From positions 42,785-67,673 of the forward strand of contig DGDL01000048.1 of NCBI GenBank assembly GCA_002385415.1: a stretch of DNA of 24,889 nucleotides. Reading direction: 5' to 3'. The stretch comes from Clostridiales bacterium UBA3953 (GTDB lineage: Bacteria > Bacillota > Clostridia > Oscillospirales > CAG-272). Below, one piece after another: positions 1 to 6,916 of the stretch. The translations under genes and the position numbers were made by a program. The number at the start of each line of letters is the position of its first letter. The first letter of the stretch is position 1. A model generated the notes under the pieces. That model saw nothing but the letters and a program-made list of their open reading frames with translations. It did not search any database and was not told the DNA's origin.

Positions 1-1364
1 TAGGTGTGGGCTCCGAAGTAGTCGCGCTGGGCTTGAAGCAGGTTAGCGGGCAGCCGCTCGCTGCGATAGCCGTCAAAATAAGCAAGCGCTGACGAGAAGG
101 CAGGGACCGGTATGCAATGTGACACGGCATCGGCGACGACCTCGCGCCATGCGCTTTCACACTCGGCGAGTTTATCGGCAAACCAAGGGGCAACCATCAG
201 GTTGGCAAGCTCGGGATTGGCGTCGAACGCCTCTTTGATATGACCGAGGAATACGCTGCGTATTATGCAGCCGCCACGCCACATTAGCGCAATCGCGCCG
301 AAGTCGAGATTCCAGCCATATTCATTCGCGGCAGAGCGCATGAGAGCAAAACCTTGGGCATAGGACACGATTTTGGATGCCAGCAGCGCGCGTCCTATCT
401 TGTCCAGCATGGCTTTTCGCTCGCTTTCGGGTACAACCGGCACCTCCTTGCGCGGGAACACTTTCGATGCCGCGACGCGCTCTTCTTTGAGCGCCGACAA
501 AAAGCGCGCGAATACCGCCTCGGCGATGAGTGTGAGCGGCACTCCCTCATCGAGAGCGTCTATTACAGTCCATTTGCCTGTGCCTTTCTGCCCGGCGGTA
601 TCGAGGATGTAATCGACAGGCTGCAGACCGTCCTCGTCTCGAAAGCCGAGTATGTCGCGCGTGATAGAGATAAGATAGCTGTCAAGCTCGCCTCTGTTAT
701 ATTCGTCAAATGCGGCGCTCATTTCGTCGTTTGTCATGCCCAGCCTGTCGCGCATGAGGTGGTATGCCTCGCAGATAAGCTGCATGTCGCCATACTCGAT
801 GCCGTTGTGAACCATTTTAACGAAGTGGCCGGCACCGCCCTCGCCAACCCAGCCGCAGCAGGGCTCGCCAGCCGGCGTTTTGGCGCAGATTGCCTCGAAG
901 ATATCGCGAACGTAAGGCCAAGCCTCGGGCGAGCCGCCCGGCATCATGGAGGGGCCGTGCAGAGCGCCTTCCTCGCCGCCCGAAACGCCCGTGCCGATAT
1001 AGTAAAGCCCTTTTGACTCGACATATTTTGTGCGGCGCGCCGTGTCGGGGAAGTGTGAGTTGCCGCCGTCGATTATAATGTCGCCCTTCTCAAGGTATGG
1101 GAAAAGCGCCTCAATCATGTCGTCGACAGGCTGGCCGGCTTTTATCATGAGCATGACGCGGCGGGGTTTTTTCAGCGATGCCGCCAGCTCCTCGAGCGAG
1201 TAGCAGGCAGTAATGTGCTTGCCGGCGCCCCGGGCCTCAATAAACTCCTTGGTGCGGGCTGCTGTGCGGTTGTAGACAGAGACCGCAAAGCCGCGGCTTT
1301 CGATGTTGAGCGCAAGATTTTCGCCCATGACGGCAAGCCCAACAATCGCAATGTCTGATTGCAT
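1..1364 (-). CDS. gnd: 6-phosphogluconate dehydrogenase, decarboxylating (partial, C-terminus beyond left edge)
   Basis: Catalyses oxidative decarboxylation of 6-phosphogluconate to ribulose 5-phosphate with reduction of NAD(P)+, in the cytosolic oxidative pentose phosphate pathway. About 454 codons are present and the frame stays open to the edge; family members are about 470 residues, so only a short tail is missing. Visible are the nucleotide-binding GLAVMG motif at residues 9-14, IIDGGNS near 97-103, the catalytic stretch KMVHNGIEYGDMQLI at 183-197 (Lys183, Asn187, Glu190 by family analogy), GQKGTGKW in the all-helical domain, and QAQRDYFGAHT close to the edge, typical of the C-terminal substrate-binding end. 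The ATG is preceded by GGAGG at a spacing of 8 bases. A perfect 12-bp palindrome lies about 40 bases upstream. The next upstream gene, on the same strand, is an unrelated membrane protein, so this gene may have its own promoter in the 123-base gap, though I see no convincing one. NADP versus NAD preference cannot be decided here. Confidence 0.96.
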   Translation of the reverse strand, partial: MQSDIAIVGLAVMGENLALNIESRGFAVSVYNRTAARTKEFIEARGAGKHITACYSLEELAASLKKPRRVMLMIKAGQPVDDMIEALFPYLEKGDIIIDGGNSHFPDTARRTKYVESKGLYYIGTGVSGGEEGALHGPSMMPGGSPEAWPYVRDIFEAICAKTPAGEPCCGWVGEGGAGHFVKMVHNGIEYGDMQLICEAYHLMRDRLGMTNDEMSAAFDEYNRGELDSYLISITRDILGFRDEDGLQPVDYILDTAGQKGTGKWTVIDALDEGVPLTLIAEAVFARFLSALKEERVAASKVFPRKEVPVVPESERKAMLDKIGRALLASKIVSYAQGFALMRSAANEYGWNLDFGAIALMWRGGCIIRSVFLGHIKEAFDANPELANLMVAPWFADKLAECESAWREVVADAVSHCIPVPAFSSALAYFDGYRSERLPANLLQAQRDYFGAHT

Positions 1365-1403
1365 TTTATATCCTCCGTTCCTAATAAATATTGATAAAAT
1401 TTG

Positions 1404-1415
1404 AAAACATGTTTT
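1404..1415. promoter_or_regulatory. 12-bp perfect palindrome upstream of gnd, possible operator
   Basis: AAAACATGTTTT reads the same on both strands and sits about 40 bases upstream of the gnd start codon, where an operator would act. It shares the core ACATGT with another palindrome upstream of glyA (16609-16622). Regulator unknown; a chance occurrence in an AT-rich gap is possible. Confidence 0.3.
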
Positions 1416-1487
1416 ATGGTGTATGTGACATGATTGTCGTGCAAGCTGCTAAAATCCAATGCGCATTAGATTTATTATGAAGCAGAT

Positions 1488-3278
1488 TCATTCTCCCGTG
1501 TAGTCGGGCGAAACGAGCACGGCTACAAGATCCTCTTCGTATACAATTTCTGTCCAGCCCCTTGCAATCAAAAGCGAATAGCGCGCCTCGGCTCGAGTGG
1601 TATCGAATCGAAGGTCTATTACAGCGTAGTCGGTGGGGTTCCTTGATTGGAGCTCGTAAATCTCGTCGCGCTGTGCAAGCTTGGGGACCAAAAAGCTGGA
1701 CGCCTTCACCGACGCGTCGGCGGGGATTGCCTCAAGAATTTCGGTTATCCGCCGGTTGTCCTCGTATTCTTCTTTGTATTTGTCAATGTAGTAGAGTTTG
1801 GTAAGCGATGTACCCGAAAATGCCACCGCCGCAGCGGCCGCCGAAACAAGTACCGCGCAACGTCTTGCCCGCTCGCCAAGCTCCGCTGCGTTGACAATCG
1901 CAAGGTAGAACAAAAACGCAAGCGAGCCGAATACATACTGAAACCATATTGAGTATTGATACTGGTAATCGCTCATGTGGTTAACAAGCAGCATTGGCAA
2001 AAGCAGTATAAACCTCGCAGGCTTTGCCGTCATTACCGGCAAAAATGCCAGCGGTGCCAGCATCAAAAGCAAAAACGCGATTTTTTCGGCCATATCAAAC
2101 GACTCGCCGAACACAAGCGCGGGATTGACAATCACGTTTCGAACAAAGTCAAGCAGTCCATTTTGGCCGAAGTCGAGGAAATTTTCATAGCGATATGCCA
2201 TCACGCCCTGGCCGTGAGTATTAAGATAATATGCGGCAAAAAGAAAATATACGAGGCTCGCGCAGAAGAGTATAATGCCGTTTATCTTGCAGCGGTGACG
2301 GCGATAGAAAGTGTTTTCGTCCTCCTGCCCCGCATTGCTGCCGGAAAAAAGCATGTAAATCCCTATAAAGGCAGTATAAACAGGCGCATCCTCTTTGACA
2401 AGCAGGACAAGAGCGGCGGAAACGAACATAGCCGCAAATTTGCGACATTCGAAAAAATAGAGCGTCCACAGTATAAGCGGCGCAAGGAAGCAGTTTTCGT
2501 GTATATCGTAAAAGCAGCCGCCCGACAGCGCAGGATACAATGCATAGATAAGCGAAAAAGCAAAGCCGTACTTGTCCGAAAGCCCTTTCTTTTTGCAAAG
2601 CAGATATATTGGCAGGACGCCCGATGCTAAAATGACCGCCTGCGCAATCTGTAGCGTGAGCGGCGAGGGGAAAAGCGCATAAAAAGGCAGGATCAAATAG
2701 TAGATAGGCGAGATATGCACCTTGAAATGCGAAAGCAGCATGTCGCGCTCGCAGGTCACAAGCGGCAAAAGCCTTGTACGCATGTTGTGAAACATGTTGA
2801 CGAATATGCCAAAGTCATAATTCGGCGTCGAATAGGTGAGATAGCGCAGCGAGGTCAGCCCGCCGGTGAAAACCGCAAAAAACAATGCCGCAAGCGCCGC
2901 TCCGCATACAAGCACGCCGCGCGGCACTTTGAGCGAGGAAAGCAAAGGGCCTATTGAACGTTCGGCGTAAATAATGGCAACAGCCACACCGGCGGAGACA
3001 GCTGTTATGACAAACGGGTTTTGCGACTCGCGGGCAATAAGAATCGCGCAGGCTGCCGTTATAATGGCAAGCGACGCGCGGTCGACGGTGTCTTTTCCGG
3101 TTATTTTATGAATAAAAGTCAAGACCACATACACCGCCGCAAAAATTGCGCCGGTGTAAATAAGACTTGCGTTTGAGGCGTATGCAGGTGTGAGCAGCCA
3201 GTCTTTGCCGCCGAAATATGCTGTCACGAAAAAGGCGGCAAACCATGCGGCAACAGCTCGAGAAAAATATATGCTCAT
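1488..3278 (-). CDS. DUF2079 family polytopic membrane protein
   Basis: A membrane protein of about 596 residues with roughly 12 hydrophobic segments spread through residues 1-470 and a soluble tail of about 110 residues. Its region following the fourth hydrophobic block (YDFGIFVNMFHNM, then LSHFKVHISPIYYLILPFY) is the signature I associate with DUF2079 (Pfam PF09852), a family thought to resemble GT-C glycosyltransferases or membrane mannosyltransferases; the substrate is unknown. The open frame extends to an ATG at 3305, but a good promoter places transcription start near 3313, only about 8 bases before that ATG and with no Shine-Dalgarno sequence. The ATG at 3278 gives a leader of about 35 bases with a GGAG, although its 15-base spacing is long. 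I prefer 3278 but am not certain. The gene is monocistronic as far as visible; gnd follows after 123 bases. Confidence 0.82.
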   Translation of the reverse strand: MSIYFSRAVAAWFAAFFVTAYFGGKDWLLTPAYASNASLIYTGAIFAAVYVVLTFIHKITGKDTVDRASLAIITAACAILIARESQNPFVITAVSAGVAVAIIYAERSIGPLLSSLKVPRGVLVCGAALAALFFAVFTGGLTSLRYLTYSTPNYDFGIFVNMFHNMRTRLLPLVTCERDMLLSHFKVHISPIYYLILPFYALFPSPLTLQIAQAVILASGVLPIYLLCKKKGLSDKYGFAFSLIYALYPALSGGCFYDIHENCFLAPLILWTLYFFECRKFAAMFVSAALVLLVKEDAPVYTAFIGIYMLFSGSNAGQEDENTFYRRHRCKINGIILFCASLVYFLFAAYYLNTHGQGVMAYRYENFLDFGQNGLLDFVRNVIVNPALVFGESFDMAEKIAFLLLMLAPLAFLPVMTAKPARFILLLPMLLVNHMSDYQYQYSIWFQYVFGSLAFLFYLAIVNAAELGERARRCAVLVSAAAAAVAFSGTSLTKLYYIDKYKEEYEDNRRITEILEAIPADASVKASSFLVPKLAQRDEIYELQSRNPTDYAVIDLRFDTTRAEARYSLLIARGWTEIVYEEDLVAVLVSPDYTGE

Positions 3279-3319
3279 AACTAAAGTATCAAACTCCAAA
3301 AACATTTTGGGACACGGTT

Positions 3320-3348
3320 ATTTTAGCACACATAGGAAAGCATTTCAA
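3320..3348 (-). promoter_or_regulatory. sigma-A-type promoter for the DUF2079 gene
   Basis: On the minus strand: TTGAAA (3348-3343), a 17-base spacer, then TAAAAT (3325-3320) preceded by TGC, an extended -10. Predicted start of transcription is near 3313. It is divergent from the plus-strand promoter at 3405-3433. Confidence 0.75.
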
Positions 3349-3404
3349 GTTTGCAGAGCAAAGTTGGCTTGGGAGACCGTTATAATGTATGGTGCGAAAT
3401 TTCG

Positions 3405-3433
3405 TTGAAAAGCGGCTGTGAGCGTGCTATAAT
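3405..3433 (+). promoter_or_regulatory. sigma-A-type promoter before the decarboxylase relic and thpR
   Basis: TTGAAA (3405-3410), a 17-base spacer and TATAAT (3428-3433) with TGC directly before the -10. This is one of the best promoters in the window. It lies 33 bases before the start codon of a broken gene (3466), so today it would drive thpR and the genes after it through a leader of about 365 bases. Confidence 0.8.
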
Positions 3434-3465
3434 TAAACATGTAGTTCATGACCGGAGACGGCATA

Positions 3466-3809
3466 ATGCAGGAGATGACCGGCAGAGGGCGTTTTATTAG
3501 AACGCTTAAAAGAGAAAAAATCGGCGGTTGAGTGCCGACTCGCTTGACCCGCAGAGGTGTCGGTCTCAGGCCGGTAAACGACCTCTATGGCGACCGCGTG
3601 GCGCTTGTTGGTAATGTCAACTGCGGACTGTTTCGGACCGGCACCGAGGAGGAGTGTACAGCCGACATCCGCCGCTCTCTGCGCGACGGAATGAAGAGGG
3701 GCACAGGCTATATATTCTCGACCTCCAATTGCGTTTATACCGGGATGCCGCTCAAAGGTATGATCTGATGAATAAAATCTGATACGAAGAAGGCATTTAT
3801 AAAGAATGA
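3466..3809 (+). pseudogene. Relic of a uroporphyrinogen decarboxylase-family (URO-D) gene, internally deleted and frameshifted
   Basis: Two ends of a gene remain. The start, ATG 3466 with GGAG eight bases upstream, reads MQEMTGRGRFIRTLKREKIGG, matching the usual MTGRERF-R-LRRE opening of URO-D (PF01208) methyltransferase-like proteins. It then hits TGA at 3529-3531, where an Arg (CGA) before Val-Pro would be expected. In the same frame the text resumes with the family's C-terminal region: YGDRVALVGNVNCGL, then TGTEEE, then GTGYIFSTSNCVYTGMPL. About 200 central residues are missing. Near 3757 one base is lost; the other frame continues YDLMNKI, TGA at 3780 in place of the expected Trp, then YEEGIYKE and a stop at 3807-3809 overlapping the thpR start codon as ATGA. 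So an original operon link to thpR is visible. At most a 21-residue peptide is now made from the intact start. The identification rests on remembered family motifs, not on an alignment. Confidence 0.8.
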
Positions 3810-4318
3810 GACTGTTTGTTGCGTTGCTTTTCACGCCTGAAATAAAGGCCGAGCTAACAGCCGCCATTGAAAAACTGCGCAAAAATGCAATACGGGGCAA
3901 TTTTACGATCCCGGACAATCTGCACTTGACGCTTGCGTTTATAGGCGAGACAAATCGCGCGCTTGATGTGCTGCAGGCAATGCGGGAGGCAGGACCGGAG
4001 GCTTTCGAGCTTATACTGTCCGGCTGGGGCCGCTTTAAGCGGAGCGGCGGCGATATAGTTTGGGCTGGCGTTGCCGAAAACAGGCCGCTTGCCGAGTATG
4101 CCGGACGGCTGGCCGACGTGCTGCGACGCAGGGGGTTCGACATCGAGCGCCGCCCGTTTAGACCTCATATAACACTCGGGCGACAGGTTGTGCTGACCGA
4201 AGAGCTTGACCTTGATATAAAGCCGCTTTCAATGAGATGCGACCGAATATCGCTGATGCGTTCCGATCGTATTGCCGGAAGGCTCAAATACACGGAGATT
4301 CGCGCTATAAAGGTTTGA
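3806..4318 (+). CDS. thpR: RNA 2',3'-cyclic phosphodiesterase (LigT/ThpR, 2H family)
   Basis: A cytosolic 2H phosphoesterase of 170 residues, normal for the family, which hydrolyses RNA 2',3'-cyclic phosphodiester ends to 2'-phosphomonoesters. Both signature HxTx motifs are present: HLTL with His40 (in NLHLTLAFIG) and HITL with His121 (in RPHITLGR); the N-terminal MRLFVAL is also typical. The ATG overlaps the stop of the decayed decarboxylase gene (ATGA), and the nearest Shine-Dalgarno-like AAGAAGG is 12 bases upstream. Translation was therefore probably coupled to the lost gene and may now be weak. The glycosidase gene follows after one base. Physiological role in bacteria is unclear for the family in general. 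Confidence 0.93.
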   Translation: MRLFVALLFTPEIKAELTAAIEKLRKNAIRGNFTIPDNLHLTLAFIGETNRALDVLQAMREAGPEAFELILSGWGRFKRSGGDIVWAGVAENRPLAEYAGRLADVLRRRGFDIERRPFRPHITLGRQVVLTEELDLDIKPLSMRCDRISLMRSDRIAGRLKYTEIRAIKV

Positions 4319-4319
4319 C

Positions 4320-5291
4320 ATGCTTATGAGAAAGGAAAGCGAAAAAAAGACGAGGCTTCTGCCCGTTTATGCGCTTGTTATAATTGATCTTTTGGCGCTG
4401 GGCGCGGCACTTTGTGTGTTCGCGCTTTTCCATCATGTGCTCCCCGCTCGATATTCTCCCGAGTATAACGAAACCGCAACCGGCAAAATGCCTGTGGACA
4501 CATATTCCGACACCCCCGATTTTGGCGCGCGTTTTTCCGGCGTGTTTGCCGATGGCGAGCCGGAAATCACCGTCGACTCGTATCGCAGCGAACACATTTA
4601 TGTTAAGCTGTCCACTGTGCAGCGCGACGATATAACCTATTATGTGCAGGACATTTACCTGCGAAACCTCTCCTCGCTGCGCACTGCATTTGCGGAGGAT
4701 ACATACGGCAAGGCGATTAAAGAGCACCCGCTCGATATGGCTGTGAGGAAAAATGCCGTTGCGGCGATAAATGGCGACTATTACGGCACCCACTCGCGGC
4801 GGGGCGTAGTAATCCGCAACGGCATACTCTACAGGGCTGAGGAGGCATACGGTGACGTCTGCCTTTTGGGCTATGACGGTGTGATGTGGGGAGTCACGGA
4901 GGACGAGTTTAACAGAAATCCCGAAGCCCACACAAAAGGAGTGTATCAGGGCTGGTGTTTCGGCCCGATACTCGTCGAAGACGGCGTTGCAAAGACCGGA
5001 TTTGACAGCGAGATCGCAGACAGAAACCCACGCACTGCAATAGGATATTTTGAGCCGGGACACTACTGTTTTATAGTCGTCGACGGCAGGCAGAAGGGCT
5101 ATTCGGTCGGCATGACGCTCGACGAGCTTGCAAAGCTGTGCGAGGAGCTGGGCTGCAAGTTTGCCTTTAACCTTGACGGCGGCAAATCCTCGGTCATGAT
5201 ATGGCGTGGAAGGATCGCCAACCAGCCGGACAGGGGCGGGCGCGATCAAAGCGATATAGTATACATTGCCGACGGAGGCTTTGGCGAATGA
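4320..5291 (+). CDS. Membrane-anchored phosphodiester glycosidase family protein (NAGPA domain)
   Basis: A 323-residue protein with an N-terminal signal-anchor (hydrophobic residues about 15-40 after a basic RKESEKKTR stretch) and an extracytoplasmic domain of the phosphodiester glycosidase family (PF09992, related to the mammalian mannose-6-phosphate uncovering enzyme). Visible motifs: AAINGDYY near residue 150, NPRTAIGY at 236-243, VVDGRQ, and LDGGKSS at 285-291, where most members have LDGGGS. Family members are thought to cleave phosphodiester-linked sugars or cell-surface polymers; the substrate here is unknown. The start ATG comes one base after the thpR stop, with AAAGG seven bases upstream; an in-frame ATG at 4326 is an alternative. 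The stop overlaps the next start (ATGA), showing co-transcription. Confidence 0.88.
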   Translation: MLMRKESEKKTRLLPVYALVIIDLLALGAALCVFALFHHVLPARYSPEYNETATGKMPVDTYSDTPDFGARFSGVFADGEPEITVDSYRSEHIYVKLSTVQRDDITYYVQDIYLRNLSSLRTAFAEDTYGKAIKEHPLDMAVRKNAVAAINGDYYGTHSRRGVVIRNGILYRAEEAYGDVCLLGYDGVMWGVTEDEFNRNPEAHTKGVYQGWCFGPILVEDGVAKTGFDSEIADRNPRTAIGYFEPGHYCFIVVDGRQKGYSVGMTLDELAKLCEELGCKFAFNLDGGKSSVMIWRGRIANQPDRGGRDQSDIVYIADGGFGE

Positions 5292-5638
5292 AAGTTTTAA
5301 AGGCGATTTTAAAAGTCGTGCCGCACGCCCTGCTGGTGGTCACAGGTATGTTTATAACTTTCCTTATTATAGATACGCAAAACAGCAAAATCGGCATGAT
5401 TGACAGCGACCTGTCGAAAGCCGTTATGGCTGTATGGTGCATGCTCTCCGTAATCTGCGCGATAACGCTTATCTATATACAGCGGAGGGAAGCGCGCAGG
5501 CAGGCCGAAAATGAAAGCAAGCCCTCCACTGCCGATAATCATAGCGCGAAGCCGGCTGCGGGCGACCTTGAGCGGCTTGAGCGTGATCTTGAGCTGATTT
5601 TAGCCGCAATTCGCCTAAAAAATGGGCGAGGAGGGTGA
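5288..5638 (+). CDS. Small hypothetical membrane protein, two predicted transmembrane segments
   Basis: 116 residues, not recognised. Two hydrophobic segments (about residues 8-28 and 43-63) are separated by a short polar stretch and followed by a charged, Arg/Glu-rich cytoplasmic tail with heptad-like leucines (LERLERDLELILAAIRL, about 94-110) that may form a coiled coil. Its ATG overlaps the stop of the glycosidase gene (ATGA), so it is translationally coupled and probably works with, or at least is expressed with, that membrane protein. No terminator is evident before the tRNA promoter. The reading frame is supported by overlap and by the hydrophobic pattern, not by homology. Confidence 0.7.
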   Translation: MKVLKAILKVVPHALLVVTGMFITFLIIDTQNSKIGMIDSDLSKAVMAVWCMLSVICAITLIYIQRREARRQAENESKPSTADNHSAKPAAGDLERLERDLELILAAIRLKNGRGG

Positions 5639-5706
5639 TACATCCCTGTTTTGAAAGTTATTTGGATAGTCAGCAGGCGTTTCGTGAACTTTTTGGTCCG
5701 ACGGTA

Positions 5707-5736
5707 TTGACAAATCACGCGATATTGTGGTATAAT
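5707..5736 (+). promoter_or_regulatory. Consensus promoter for tRNA-Ser with a dyad over the -10 box
   Basis: TTGACA (5707-5712) and TATAAT (5731-5736) are both perfect consensus, with an 18-base spacer and TGG before the -10. A 17-bp near-perfect palindrome, TGTGGTATAATACCACA (5726-5742; 8-base arms around one central base), covers the -10 box exactly. Predicted transcription start is near 5743, about 36 bases before the mature tRNA. Confidence 0.85.
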
Positions 5737-5778
5737 ACCACATGCCCCGATAGTGATTATTTTGGGGCAAGGTGTCAC

Positions 5779-5870
5779 GGAGAGATGGCTGAGTTGGTCT
5801 AAGGCGCACGACTGGAAATCGTGTTCGGGCTAATACCCCGACTAGGGTTCGAATCCCTATCTCTCCGCCA
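5779..5870 (+). tRNA. tRNA-Ser (anticodon GGA), CCA encoded
   Basis: The acceptor arm GGAGAGA (5779-5785) pairs with TCTCTCC (5860-5866), with discriminator G and an encoded CCA at 5868-5870. The anticodon stem CACGA/TCGTG closes the loop CTGGAAA, giving anticodon GGA (5814-5816), which reads UCC and UCU. A long variable arm (type II tRNA, as expected for Ser) and the T-loop GGTTCGAATCC are present. Total length with CCA is 92 bases. It has its own consensus promoter and is followed one base later by a strong terminator, so it is a single-gene transcription unit. Confidence 0.98.
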
Positions 5871-5908
5871 AAGCCGCAAACCGACTGGGGTTCGGTTTGC
5901 GGCTTTTT
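5871..5908 (+). terminator. Intrinsic terminator of tRNA-Ser
   Basis: A perfect 14-bp stem (5871-5884 with 5892-5905) with a 7-base loop and a run of five T (5904-5908), directly after the tRNA CCA end. Confidence 0.95.
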
Positions 5909-5999
5909 ATGCATTTGCGACAGCCGGCAACATATATAATTGTAATGCACATATATCTCCACACGAGTGTGCAATTGTCTGCTTGCTGACATATTTCGG

Positions 6000-6028
6000 T
6001 TGATTGCGGCAACGCTTTGTGATATAAT
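6000..6028 (+). promoter_or_regulatory. Promoter of the hydrolase-murF-ddl operon
   Basis: TTGATT (6000-6005), 17-base spacer, TATAAT (6023-6028) with TGA before the -10. Predicted start near 6035 gives a leader of about 96 bases. That leader ends in a GC-rich perfect palindrome, GCCCCATGGGGC (6107-6118), immediately before the GGAGGG ribosome binding site (6119-6124), which could influence access to it. Confidence 0.8.
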
Positions 6029-6130
6029 CATAAAATGTTTAGTGCGCGGCGCCGATTAAAACAGACTTTTAAACCCGGCTTCGCACACCGTATATAGTAA
6101 ACCGCAGCCCCATGGGGCGGAGGGAAGTCA

Positions 6131-6916
6131 TTGACTGTAAATATTGACGGGCTTAATATAAACTATAATGTCTCCGGCAGCGGCGACTATGTATTTCTTT
6201 TGCACGGATGGGGAGCAAATCTCGAGCTTTTTGCTGCTCTGACGGCTGCCATATCCGAAAAATATACGGTAGTGGCATTTGACTTCCCGGGTTTTGGCAA
6301 AAGCGACGAGCCGAAGCAGCCGTGGACTGTCTCCGATTATGTTGACTTTACTGTAAAATTTATCCGGACGTTCGGCTGTGAGCGTGTGATTTTGCTCGGC
6401 CACTCGTTCGGCGGCAGGGTAATAATAAAAATGCTCGGCGAACGGCAGCTGCCGTTTAAAGTCGATAAGATAATCCTTGTCGACAGTGCGGGTATAATGC
6501 CCAAACGCTCGCTTGCATATAAAATAAAGGTGAAAACATATAAAGCCGGCAGGCGTCTGCTCGAGCTGCCGCCGGTGAAAAAGCTGTTTCCGGGCGCGCT
6601 TGAACGGCTGAGAAAGAAAATGGGCTCGGCTGATTACGCGAGCGCCTCCGATGTAATGCGTCAAACGCTCGTCCGTGTCGTAAACGAGGATCTGCGGCAT
6701 CTGCTGAAAAATATCAGGGTACAGACGCTGCTTGTGTGGGGCGACAAAGATACAGCGACGCCGCTGTCCGACGCACATATAATGGAGAAAGAGATAGCTT
6801 CTGCGGGCACCGATGTCGGGCTCGTGGTACTCGAAGACGCGGGGCACTATTCGTTTCTCGACAAGCAGTATGTGTTCAACAGAGTTATAAGGTCGTTTTT
6901 GAAGGTTGGTGAGTGA
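6131..6916 (+). CDS. Alpha/beta hydrolase fold protein
   Basis: A 261-residue cytosolic protein with a complete alpha/beta hydrolase signature: oxyanion-hole HGWG at residues 25-28, nucleophile elbow GHSFGG with Ser92, acidic residue Asp207 in WGDKDTATP, and His239 in EDAGHYSF. The substrate cannot be read from the sequence; related proteins include esterases, haloalkane dehalogenase-like and C-C bond hydrolases. The start is a TTG at 6131 with a strong GGAGGG at a spacing of six bases; no ATG is suitably placed. It is the first gene of an operon with murF and ddl, and its 3' end overlaps the ligase gene, so it may have a cell-envelope role, but that is inference from position alone. Confidence 0.9.
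   Translation: MTVNIDGLNINYNVSGSGDYVFLLHGWGANLELFAALTAAISEKYTVVAFDFPGFGKSDEPKQPWTVSDYVDFTVKFIRTFGCERVILLGHSFGGRVIIKMLGERQLPFKVDKIILVDSAGIMPKRSLAYKIKVKTYKAGRRLLELPPVKKLFPGALERLRKKMGSADYASASDVMRQTLVRVVNEDLRHLLKNIRVQTLLVWGDKDTATPLSDAHIMEKEIASAGTDVGLVVLEDAGHYSFLDKQYVFNRVIRSFLKVGE

Noticed and set aside
3381..3386. TATAAT as a separate plus-strand promoter
   Set aside because: No -35 hexamer at acceptable spacing; the promoter at 3405-3433 is far better.
4305..5249. A 314-codon minus-strand open frame opposite the phosphodiester glycosidase
   Set aside because: Shadow of a well-supported plus-strand gene with conserved motifs; no RBS and no recognisable protein features.
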